51,583 nucleotides of DNA from a virus: positions 1 through 51,583 of IMG/VR virus record IMGVR_UViG_3300035180_001940, one strand, 5' to 3'. Both the position numbers and the translations under genes were made by a program. Below the pieces are notes generated by a model, which saw nothing but the letters and a program-made list of their open reading frames with translations, ran no database searches and was not told where the DNA came from. Shown in pieces: positions 1 to 6,272 of the stretch (position 1 is the stretch's first letter; each line of letters starts with the position of its first letter).

Positions 1-315
1 ACACCTCTAGGCTCATCTGCGTTCAATATGAATAACGGTGGGAAACTCATCCCTATTGATGCAAATCTTTGGAGTGTGACAAGTATAGTGTCTAATCGTC
101 GTATCGATGAATTGATGAAACCTCAAAGGGTTAAAATAAAAATTGAAAGTCTTCGCTGCACACCAACACTCTTTATTGATGGTGTTAGTATGACAGGATT
201 AGAGAATGGTGATGTTGTCACATTGAAAAAATGTGTTGATAAATTTAACATTGCATTTCTTAATCCAAAAGATTTCTTTGCAAAACGTATGAAACTACAA
301 CAGGAGAGACGATGA
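1..315 (+). CDS. nadK: NAD kinase, C-terminal part (5' end outside window)
   Basis: The frame is open from base 1, so the gene begins left of the window and about 104 codons remain. It opens with TPLGSSAFN followed by NNGGKLIP, matching the NAD kinase substrate-binding motif TPTGSTAYxxSxGG. It continues into the beta-rich C-terminal domain (SIVSNRRID, then FIDGVSMTGLENGDVV). NAD kinases phosphorylate NAD to NADP with ATP. The stop overlaps the next start (ATGA at 312-315), so the two are probably co-transcribed. A phage copy might boost NADP(H) for nucleotide synthesis or shift the NAD pool; that role is inference. The catalytic GGDGT region lies outside the window. Confidence 0.78.
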   Translation, partial: TPLGSSAFNMNNGGKLIPIDANLWSVTSIVSNRRIDELMKPQRVKIKIESLRCTPTLFIDGVSMTGLENGDVVTLKKCVDKFNIAFLNPKDFFAKRMKLQQERR

Positions 316-614
316 TAAAAACTATGCGTAAGGATTTATTTCCTTTAATGTTTCCTTTAATATTGATATGGATATTATTATTTGTTACTTATCATGTTTT
401 CTTTCATTTAAAAGAACATATTGATAAAGAGGTATATACAATTATAGATAATAATCAATCAATTACAACTACTCAAGGTGATTGTATTAATGGGTTATAT
501 TTTGTTTATGGTAACGGTATAGCACAAGTTATTGGACACGATGGTAAACCTGTTTCGTGTACATCAGAATTAATTAAAGGTTCAAAATTTAAATTGAATG
601 AATTATGGGATTAA
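312..614 (+). CDS. single-pass membrane protein, unknown function
   Basis: A 100-residue protein whose start overlaps the NAD kinase stop by four bases, preceded by AGGAGA. A basic N-terminus (MIKTMRK) is followed by a hydrophobic helix at about residues 9-32 and then a polar C-terminal part of about 65 residues holding two cysteines (GDC and SC). The arrangement predicts an inner-membrane anchor with an external domain, and the two cysteines could form a disulfide there. No family was recognised. Confidence 0.6.
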   Translation: MIKTMRKDLFPLMFPLILIWILLFVTYHVFFHLKEHIDKEVYTIIDNNQSITTTQGDCINGLYFVYGNGIAQVIGHDGKPVSCTSELIKGSKFKLNELWD

Positions 615-627
615 GAAAAGGAAAATA

Positions 628-810
628 ATGAATCAGACTGCAATTAAATTTTTTATAATCGCTTTAGTAGCGATGTTTATCTTATTCAATATACCATTAA
701 TTATCGGGTTCTTTATTATGATATTCATTATGATTGTTAAACTTACTTGGAATTTATTATGGATTATTGCTATCGTTGGTATTGCTGTTGCATTTATATT
801 AAAGAAATAA
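628..810 (+). CDS. small hydrophobic membrane protein
   Basis: A 60-residue protein, almost entirely hydrophobic after MNQTAIK, with two probable membrane helices (about residues 7-35 and 38-57) and a KK C-terminus. An in-frame ATG at 598 would overlap the upstream gene and has no ribosome-binding site. The ATG at 628 follows AAAAGGAAA and is preferred. It forms a small cluster with the preceding membrane protein. Small hydrophobic phage proteins of this size may be holin-like, superinfection-exclusion or defence-blocking proteins; nothing here decides between these. Confidence 0.55.
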   Translation: MNQTAIKFFIIALVAMFILFNIPLIIGFFIMIFIMIVKLTWNLLWIIAIVGIAVAFILKK

Positions 811-834
811 TTTAATCTAATTTTAATTTTATTA

Positions 835-843
835 TGATAAAAT
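835..843 (+). promoter_or_regulatory. early-type promoter -10 (TGATAAAAT)
   Basis: A TG-extended -10 box lies 27 bases ahead of the preferred start at 870. It also argues against the in-frame ATG at 834, which overlaps the box. Confidence 0.5.
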
Positions 844-869
844 ATATGTATCAAAAGAAGGAATATAAG

Positions 870-1223
870 ATGATTGAAATACCTCAATATCCAAATGTAG
901 ATACATGTTTTTATGTAACTAGTGCAGGTAAACCAAATATTTATGAATGTAAACCAATATCATTTGTATTCGACACTGTAACAACTATTGGTACTAGTAA
1001 TATAGTAATTAATGTTACCTTTAATTTCAGAAACGCATCTTCACAATGTATCAAAACACTTTATTATGATAATGACACTTGGCAATCTGCTGATAAACAA
1101 TTTTTTACTGATATTATAGATGCTATTTCATTTATAGAGAAACATGTAACATATAAAACCGAAGAATTATTTAAAAATGTAGTAAAAACGTTTTCAAAAA
1201 AATATCCAGAGATATTACTATGA
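870..1223 (+). CDS. hypothetical protein, first gene of the VWA operon
   Basis: A 117-residue soluble protein starting MIEIPQYPNVD. An earlier in-frame ATG at 834 lies inside the -10 box, whereas 870 follows AGAAGGAATATAAG, so 870 is used. The middle looks beta-rich (ISFVFDTVTTIG, NIVINVTFNF) and the C-terminus helical and basic. Its stop overlaps the start of the metallopeptidase/VWA gene (ATGA), which suggests translational coupling and perhaps a shared complex. No family was recognised. Confidence 0.55.
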   Translation: MIEIPQYPNVDTCFYVTSAGKPNIYECKPISFVFDTVTTIGTSNIVINVTFNFRNASSQCIKTLYYDNDTWQSADKQFFTDIIDAISFIEKHVTYKTEELFKNVVKTFSKKYPEILL

Positions 1224-2473
1224 AGATGAATAGATTTTATTTTGAAGAAATCATTGCTAAGATTTTTGGACATAAAGACTTCATGTTTTTTGGTCATATA
1301 CTTGCACAATGTGTGATAACTATGGATAAGACATTACCTGCACCTGCAGGAGTATATTTCCATTTATATAGTTATCATCTTGATATTAATCCAATATTGT
1401 TCAATAAATTTTCTGAGCAAGAAAAAATAGCAATTTTAATTCATGAGGCATGTCATATTGTTTATAATCATGTTACTATTCGTAAACAAGATGACCATGA
1501 GAGATGGAATTATGCTACTGATATTGCAATCAATCAGATGATTGAAAATATACCTGCATCAGGATTACATTATAATAATTATAATCTTCCTGAAAATCTA
1601 TCATCAGAACAATATTATATACTTCTTGAAAAGAATGATGAATATAAGAAAATGAAAGAAAAAGAAAAGAAAAATCGTGAAAAGCTACAGGACCTAATCA
1701 AAAAAGCATTTGAAGATGGTAAGTTAGATAGCGACAATACTTCAACAGATGGTAGCGAGATAGATATTGATTTTCCTGTTCCTATGGATGCACACGACTG
1801 GAAAGAATCTGTTGGTGATGAAGATTTTAGAAAAGAATTGACTAAAAATATGCTTGATAAGGCAATATCAAAAAGTCGTGGAAATACACCTTCTGGTTTA
1901 TCTGATATGTTGAATTTGTTTAAATCAAAAAATGTAGTTGATTGGAGACGTGAATTACGTAAGATTGTAGGAAATAAAAAATGCAATGTTAGACGTACTA
2001 TAATGCGTTCAGATAGACGTTTTCCTAACCGTGAGGATTTACGTGGTAAAACGAAAGATGTTTCATTTGATTTAGTTGTTATACTTGATGTATCAGGTTC
2101 TATGAGAAATGGATATATCATCAAAGGCCTAACAGAGATTAAAGAGATTTGTCGTCTTACGAATACTAGTTATAAAATTGTACAAGTTGACACTCAAGTA
2201 CACGGTGTTGATGATTTTGATACAAAAACAAAAAGATTTACACGCCTTGCATCAGGAGGTACTCGTATCTATCCTGCAGTAAAATATATTGATGAGAACA
2301 AGATACCATATAATGCAATGATTGTTATTACTGATATGGGTATTGAATCAATTCAAGATTGGAAAACAATTCCAAAAGTTCCTATGTTATTTCTTGATAC
2401 GCAAGGTGGTAATTCTGTATGGGATGGGTTTATGCACAAAAATTTCAAATATTTTGACATAAGCAAACATTAA
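1220..2473 (+). CDS. metallopeptidase-like / VWA-domain protein (partner of a MoxR-type ATPase)
   Basis: A 417-residue protein with two parts. The N-terminal part carries HEACH at residues 75-79, an HExxH zinc motif set in a helix (ILIHEACHIVYNH), as in the DUF2201 putative metallopeptidase family. A charged, lysine-rich linker covers about residues 135-180. The C-terminal part is a von Willebrand A fold with a MIDAS DxSxS motif (DVSGS, 290-294), a later GGT and ITDMG. VWA proteins of this type act with MoxR AAA+ ATPases as metal-binding chaperone pairs. The expected MoxR partner is present but split (3645-4007 and 6273-7220). The target is unknown; an assembly or remodelling role is inferred from family context. 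Confidence 0.75.
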   Translation: MKMNRFYFEEIIAKIFGHKDFMFFGHILAQCVITMDKTLPAPAGVYFHLYSYHLDINPILFNKFSEQEKIAILIHEACHIVYNHVTIRKQDDHERWNYATDIAINQMIENIPASGLHYNNYNLPENLSSEQYYILLEKNDEYKKMKEKEKKNREKLQDLIKKAFEDGKLDSDNTSTDGSEIDIDFPVPMDAHDWKESVGDEDFRKELTKNMLDKAISKSRGNTPSGLSDMLNLFKSKNVVDWRRELRKIVGNKKCNVRRTIMRSDRRFPNREDLRGKTKDVSFDLVVILDVSGSMRNGYIIKGLTEIKEICRLTNTSYKIVQVDTQVHGVDDFDTKTKRFTRLASGGTRIYPAVKYIDENKIPYNAMIVITDMGIESIQDWKTIPKVPMLFLDTQGGNSVWDGFMHKNFKYFDISKH

Positions 2474-2482
2474 GTATGTTTA

Positions 2483-2491
2483 TGTTATAAT
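2483..2491 (+). promoter_or_regulatory. early-type promoter -10 (TGTTATAAT)
   Basis: TG-extended TATAAT with AAG at 2472-2474, eleven bases upstream of TATAAT. It lies 24 bases before the ATG at 2516. Confidence 0.6.
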
Positions 2492-2515
2492 AATACAAAT
2501 AAAAAAGGAAATTAA

Positions 2516-2716
2516 ATGAAAGAAATAGTAGCATATAAAATTTTCAATTCAAGTGAAGATTTTGAGAATTGGCAAATACAAAATGATGAAGTTAAAATGT
2601 TGAATATAGTACCATTCGTTGGTACATTAAATTCAGACAATATAGAAACCCAAATAACAATGGAAACTAGTATATCAATTTTAGTTACATATTGGAAATC
2701 TGTAGAGCAAGAATAA
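2516..2716 (+). CDS. small hypothetical protein
   Basis: A 66-residue acidic soluble protein with a clear ribosome-binding site (AAAAAAGGA) and its own early-type promoter. It reads as alternating strand and helix segments (IVAYKIF, SSEDFENWQ, ITMETSISILVTYWK). It lies 26 bases upstream of the Thg1-like gene and probably shares its transcript. No family was recognised. Confidence 0.55.
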   Translation: MKEIVAYKIFNSSEDFENWQIQNDEVKMLNIVPFVGTLNSDNIETQITMETSISILVTYWKSVEQE

Positions 2717-2742
2717 TATAAACAAGTAAAGGAAGGAAAGAA

Positions 2743-3552
2743 ATGAAAATTGATAAAGACCCATTCGGAACAAGAATTAAACAATATGAAACTGAATGTG
2801 AAACATATCTCGATGATCAAAAATGGGCTATCGTTAGAATTGATGGTCACGGTTTTAGTAAATGGACTAAAGGTTTTGATAAACCGTTTGATGCATTACT
2901 CACTAAACTGATGTCAGAAACATCCCGTTTACTTATGGATGAATTTCATGCAGTAGCAAGTTATTCACAATCAGATGAGATTACACTTATTTTTGAACCT
3001 GCAAAATTAGTTGATGTAAAAGGTAAAAATAGATTCATCTATGCAGGTCGTGTACAAAAACTTACATCACTAATGGCATCATTTTCTGCAATGACATTTA
3101 ATCGATTATTACAAGATATTATAGATGCAACTCCTGATATTATGTCTATAGATCTATATAAATCAAAAGTTGGTTATGCATATTTTGATGCTCGTGTATT
3201 TCAAGTACCAACAGAATGTGAAGCATATAATTCATTTTTGTGGAGAACAAATGATTGTGAACGTAATTCTAAAAACGTATTCGCACAAAATATTCTTTCA
3301 CATAAACAATGTCAAAACAAAACAAGTAATGAGCTTGTTGAAATCTGTAAAGAATTAGGATTCGATTGGAATCTTCTTCCTGATAGGTATAAATTTGGTG
3401 TGCTTTGGAAAAAAGGAACTATGGAAGTTGATGCAATTGATTTTCATACAAAAGAACCAATTAAAGTAAAACGCTCTTATTTTATCGAAAATTCTAAACA
3501 ATGGAATTTTAACGACAGTGATGTTTCTTACGTTCTTAGAAGAAAAATATAA
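2743..3552 (+). CDS. thg1: Thg1-like 3'-5' RNA polymerase (tRNA-His guanylyltransferase family)
   Basis: A 269-residue protein close to the usual Thg1 length. The N-terminal catalytic core has RIDGHGFSKWTKGFDKPFD (metal-binding Asp34 and the GHxFSxFT-type motif), then SYSQSDEITLIF with acidic residues Asp78 and Glu79. Further on, FLWRTNDCERNSKNVFA matches the conserved WRxxDxxxN segment of the family. Thg1 adds nucleotides in the 3'-to-5' direction; bacterial and viral Thg1-like proteins mainly repair 5'-truncated tRNAs. No tRNA gene was seen in the window. A role in repairing host or phage tRNAs cut during infection is inference. Start ATG follows AAGGAAGGAAA. Confidence 0.88.
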   Translation: MKIDKDPFGTRIKQYETECETYLDDQKWAIVRIDGHGFSKWTKGFDKPFDALLTKLMSETSRLLMDEFHAVASYSQSDEITLIFEPAKLVDVKGKNRFIYAGRVQKLTSLMASFSAMTFNRLLQDIIDATPDIMSIDLYKSKVGYAYFDARVFQVPTECEAYNSFLWRTNDCERNSKNVFAQNILSHKQCQNKTSNELVEICKELGFDWNLLPDRYKFGVLWKKGTMEVDAIDFHTKEPIKVKRSYFIENSKQWNFNDSDVSYVLRRKI

Positions 3553-3571
3553 TCTATTTTTAAGTTTATTA

Positions 3572-3580
3572 TGATATAAT
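3572..3580 (+). promoter_or_regulatory. early-type promoter -10 (TGATATAAT)
   Basis: Perfect TGATATAAT with AAG at 3562-3564, ten bases upstream of TATAAT. The gene start is at 3645, giving a leader of about 60 bases. Confidence 0.65.
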
Positions 3581-3644
3581 TATTGTAATAAAAGAATGAT
3601 TAATGATGGTGACATATATTCACAGAAAATGAGGGAGGATTGAT

Positions 3645-4007
3645 ATGTTTATTGCAGAGGTACCTGAAATTTTAAAGATTTGTCTAGAGGCAAACGAAAC
3701 ATTGCTTATGGAAGGCTCACATGGTATTGGTAAATCACAAATAGCACGTGAATTTTCAGAAAAAGAAAATGTACATAATGAAACATTATTTCTATCACAT
3801 CAGGAAGTAGGTGACCTTATTGGTATGCCTAGAACTGTTGAGATTCATGGAGAATTTGTTACTACTTGGACAAAACCTATATGGTTACATAGAATGGAAC
3901 GTGCTGTTATGCGAGATACAATGAATTTTAATGATCTTGCATTTAAAGATGACGAGTTCAAAGAATACGTTGAATTATATTTAAGAGAAAAGAATGCAAA
4001 AAATTAA
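3645..4007 (+). CDS. MoxR-type AAA+ ATPase, N-terminal half (Walker A only)
   Basis: A 120-residue protein containing only the first part of a MoxR AAA+ module. Walker A is at residues 24-31 (GSHGIGKS), followed by the strand-helix region LSHQEVGDLIGMPRTVE and TTWTKPIWLHRM, which in full-length MoxR proteins leads into Walker B. It then ends in about 35 residues of acidic helix. Walker B, sensor and arginine-finger residues are absent and lie in the gene at 6273. Strong ribosome-binding site GGGAGGA before ATG 3645. It could be half of a two-chain ATPase or a remnant. The VWA protein at 1220 is the expected partner. Confidence 0.75.
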   Translation: MFIAEVPEILKICLEANETLLMEGSHGIGKSQIAREFSEKENVHNETLFLSHQEVGDLIGMPRTVEIHGEFVTTWTKPIWLHRMERAVMRDTMNFNDLAFKDDEFKEYVELYLREKNAKN

Positions 4008-4027
4008 TATTAATTTAATATAAAATA

Positions 4028-4036
4028 TGTTATAAT
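4028..4036 (+). promoter_or_regulatory. early-type promoter -10 (TGTTATAAT)
   Basis: TG-extended TATAAT directly after the split-ATPase N-half, 26 bases before the ATG at 4063. It gives the inserted genes their own transcription. Confidence 0.55.
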
Positions 4037-4062
4037 GATTATTCAACATACAAAGGATAAAA

Positions 4063-4335
4063 ATGTCGGGAATTAACAATGGTGGACCAACAGACTATTA
4101 CCAAATACCTGAAGGAACAAATGAGTTACAAGATTTAATTGAACATAAGAAAATGAATTTTTCACAAGGAAATATTTTAAAAGCAATATTTCGTGCAGGT
4201 GAAGAACATCATTCAAGTTATGAACGTGATTTACATAAGATAATCTTTTTTGCAGAACGTGAATTAAAGAGAATTGAACGTGAACGTAATAATTTACATA
4301 TATCAGTACCTGATGAAAGGTTTAAAGAAAAATGA
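4063..4335 (+). CDS. DUF3310-like protein (T7 gp1.7-type domain)
   Basis: A 90-residue protein matching the pattern of DUF3310: an N-terminal PTDYYQIP, then LQDLIEHKKMNFSQGNILKAIFRAG (the family's RGNxxKYxxR region), then a helix of the DLxKAxxYLxR type (DLHKIIFFAERELKRI). DUF3310 occurs in many phages, including T7 gp1.7, a nucleotide kinase. The gene overlaps the next one by ATGA, so a functional link with the P-loop kinase-like protein is plausible. It lies between the two halves of the split AAA+ ATPase. Confidence 0.65.
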   Translation: MSGINNGGPTDYYQIPEGTNELQDLIEHKKMNFSQGNILKAIFRAGEEHHSSYERDLHKIIFFAERELKRIERERNNLHISVPDERFKEK

Positions 4336-4862
4336 CTGTGATAAATCTTTATGGTGGTCCCGGAACGGGTAAAAGTACCACAGCAGCTGGATTGTTTCAT
4401 CTAATGAAAACAAAAGGTTATAAGGTTGAACTGATAACAGAATATGCAAAAGATTTAGTATATTCAGAATCATTCTTCAAGATGAAAGACCAATTGTACA
4501 TATTTACGAAACAACATCACAAGATATGGAAACTCAGGGATAAATTGGATTATGTAATAACAGATTCACCACTACCATTGAGTTTACATTATTTTGTTCC
4601 AGATGGACCTTATGACGAGAAATTATTTAAAGATTTAGTTATAAGCACTTTTAATGCATACAAGAATATAAATATTTTTGTCATTCGTGATTTGGAAACC
4701 CATTCATACCAAGAATACGGTAGAATCCAAACCGAGGCAGAGGCGGTTCTAATTGATTTGTCAATAAGAGATTTGTTAAACGAATACTCAATTGAATATA
4801 CCGATTTACTGGTATCAGATATGTTGCCTAGCGACATATTGGAACTTATCAAAAGAACTTAA
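4332..4862 (+). CDS. P-loop nucleotide kinase-like ATPase (AAA_28/NadR-like)
   Basis: A 176-residue protein beginning MTVINLYGGPGTGKSTTAAG, a textbook Walker A (GGPGTGKST, residues 8-16). It continues with LITEYAKDLVY, DQLYIFTKQHHKIW and a Walker B-like strand DYVITDSPLPLSL. This is a common phage family of small P-loop kinase-like ATPases resembling the NadR ribosylnicotinamide-kinase domain. The substrate is not known; with an NAD kinase 4 kb away, a nicotinamide nucleotide role is possible but unproven. Its start overlaps the DUF3310 stop (ATGA). Confidence 0.75.
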   Translation: MTVINLYGGPGTGKSTTAAGLFHLMKTKGYKVELITEYAKDLVYSESFFKMKDQLYIFTKQHHKIWKLRDKLDYVITDSPLPLSLHYFVPDGPYDEKLFKDLVISTFNAYKNINIFVIRDLETHSYQEYGRIQTEAEAVLIDLSIRDLLNEYSIEYTDLLVSDMLPSDILELIKRT

Positions 4863-4927
4863 TTTTAATCGTATAACGAAAATTTTGTGTTTATGAAAAA
4901 ATAACATAAGATTAACTCGATTGAAGC

Positions 4928-4942
4928 ACTTTCAAAGAAAGT
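4928..4942 (+). other. small hairpin in the leader of the SLT-like gene
   Basis: Perfect 6-bp stem ACTTTC/GAAAGT with an AAA loop in the 134-base gap between 4862 and 4997. No U-run follows, so it is more likely a leader structure than a terminator. The rest of this gap holds no convincing gene. Confidence 0.35.
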
Positions 4943-4996
4943 AGATAAATGAAGAAATTTATTTCTCATGAACGAAATTAGAAAAAGGAGCCCAAA

Positions 4997-5704
4997 TTGG
5001 ATAATCCATTTGTGAAGCTATCAAAAACAATCAAGAATTTGAAATTGTTGGTGATATTACTTGTGTCGATCTTGATTGGATCTGTGTTTGGTACAAAAAT
5101 GTACTTCGACAACAAGAATAATGATATCATCAATCAGAGTAAAGAATTTCAAAATAGTGCATTAGAAAATGCACAAAAATTAGAGCAAGCTGAAAAAGAA
5201 CTAAAAGAGAAAAACGTAAAGTTAAAGAATGTCTCGGTTATTGAGGATAAAATTACAGATTATATCCATCATCAAAATAACAAAGTATCGAACTCAGAGG
5301 CTCAACATTTAGCAGAAGCAATTATAAAAACATCAAATAAGTATGATACAGTTAAATGGAATATACTTACAAGTTTGGTTGATTCTGAATGTGCGTTTGA
5401 TACAAAGGTCGTACATAAAGCGGCATCATCAAGACATATTGATGTAGTTGGTGTTACAGGTGTCAGTACAACTACATGGTTAAATGAATTAAAACGTGAG
5501 AAGATAGTGACTTGTAGAAATGATCTATTAATTCCATCGAAGAATATTGAAGCATGTGGATATATTCTTAACAAGTATGGGGCAGGACATTCTACATTTA
5601 AAGCGCTTGCAATGTATAAAAGCGACTGCGAATTAGGCAGACGGCAAGCATCATTAGTCTTAAAAAAGGCTTACGACATAAAGACAAAGGATTATAATGT
5701 TTAA
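4997..5704 (+). CDS. membrane-anchored lytic-transglycosylase-like protein
   Basis: A 235-residue protein using a TTG start with an excellent ribosome-binding site (AAAAAGGAG). It has a membrane helix at about residues 15-33, a coiled coil at about 40-78, then an SLT-like globular domain. In the domain, NILTSLVDSECAFD places a candidate catalytic Glu131, GVTGVSTTTW occupies the usual GxxQ region, and NIEACGYILNKYGAG with ALAMYKSD fits the later transglycosylase motifs. It would face the periplasm and cut or bind peptidoglycan. The last codons overlap the bactofilin gene by eight bases, linking the two. The lysozyme-fold assignment is by motif only. Confidence 0.6.
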   Translation: MDNPFVKLSKTIKNLKLLVILLVSILIGSVFGTKMYFDNKNNDIINQSKEFQNSALENAQKLEQAEKELKEKNVKLKNVSVIEDKITDYIHHQNNKVSNSEAQHLAEAIIKTSNKYDTVKWNILTSLVDSECAFDTKVVHKAASSRHIDVVGVTGVSTTTWLNELKREKIVTCRNDLLIPSKNIEACGYILNKYGAGHSTFKALAMYKSDCELGRRQASLVLKKAYDIKTKDYNV

Positions 5705-6164
5705 TTACATATTAGTAATGATCAACTCAATTACTGGACTTTTCGGGAAAAAAGAAACTCCAAAAGCAACTGTTATATCAAAAGGTACAACTATTACTGG
5801 TAAATTGGAAACAACAGATTTATTATTTGTTTCCGGTAATATCTTCTCAGATAAAATTACTTGTACACAAATTGTAATTGAAAATACAGGTGATATCCGT
5901 AGTGATATATTTGCAGATATATTACATGTGTATGGTACAATCACTGGAAACATCCAAGCAAATGAGGTTTATATTTACGAAGGTGCTACGGTTCACGGCG
6001 ATATTACATATACAGAAAAGATTTCTATATCAACATTGAATGGTTCTGATACCATTATTAATGGAAATATAAAATATATGAATATTATTCCAGAAAATAA
6101 TTCTGCTAAAGTACGTGTTGCTTTAGCTCCTAAAGAACGTTCTACTACAGTACCTGCTGTATAA
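5697..6164 (+). CDS. bactofilin (phage-encoded cytoskeletal protein)
   Basis: A 155-residue protein with the bactofilin signature. The core of about residues 23-130 is built of repeated short strands with the pattern I.G.I...D.....G.I.G.I (TTITGKLETTD, GNIFSDKI, GDIRSDIFAD, GTITGNIQANEV, ATVHGDITYT, INGNIKYM), which fold into a right-handed beta-helix. A hydrophobic N-terminal stretch (MFNYILVMINSITGLF) resembles the membrane-targeting peptide of bactofilins. Bactofilins form membrane-bound filaments that position murein enzymes, as CcmA does in Helicobacter shape control. Here it overlaps a membrane murein-lytic gene, the same functional pairing. Ribosome-binding site ACAAAGGA precedes ATG 5697. 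Confidence 0.8.
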   Translation: MFNYILVMINSITGLFGKKETPKATVISKGTTITGKLETTDLLFVSGNIFSDKITCTQIVIENTGDIRSDIFADILHVYGTITGNIQANEVYIYEGATVHGDITYTEKISISTLNGSDTIINGNIKYMNIIPENNSAKVRVALAPKERSTTVPAV

Positions 6165-6166
6165 GA

Positions 6167-6188
6167 AGGAAGTGAGTAATCACTTCTT
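6167..6188 (+). terminator. hairpin terminator after bactofilin
   Basis: Stem GAAGTGA/TCACTTC (6169-6175 with 6180-6186) and loop GTAA, extendable by a G-U and an A-T pair, immediately after the stop codon. It is followed by an A+T-rich tract rather than a pure U-run. Confidence 0.55.
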
Positions 6189-6238
6189 AAATATTCATAA
6201 ACTAATATTAATATTTAAGTAGTTATTAAACATATACA

Positions 6239-6247
6239 TGATATAAT
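6239..6247 (+). promoter_or_regulatory. early-type promoter -10 (TGATATAAT)
   Basis: Perfect TGATATAAT, 25 bases before ATG 6273. The second ATPase half therefore has its own promoter, separate from the cargo genes by the terminator at 6167-6188. Confidence 0.6.
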
Positions 6248-6272
6248 ATATAAAATAGATTGAAGGATTGAG

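Noticed and set aside
834-869. Earlier ATG at 834 for the first gene of the VWA operon
   Set aside because: The codon lies inside the TGATAAAAT -10 box and lacks a ribosome-binding site; the ATG at 870 has AGAAGGA.
633-887. Minus-strand ORF of 84 residues
   Set aside because: Complement of the hydrophobic 60-residue plus-strand gene; no ribosome-binding site and low-complexity sequence.
4949-4981. Ten-codon ORF in the leader before the SLT-like gene
   Set aside because: It has no clear ribosome-binding site, and an ORF of this length is expected by chance.
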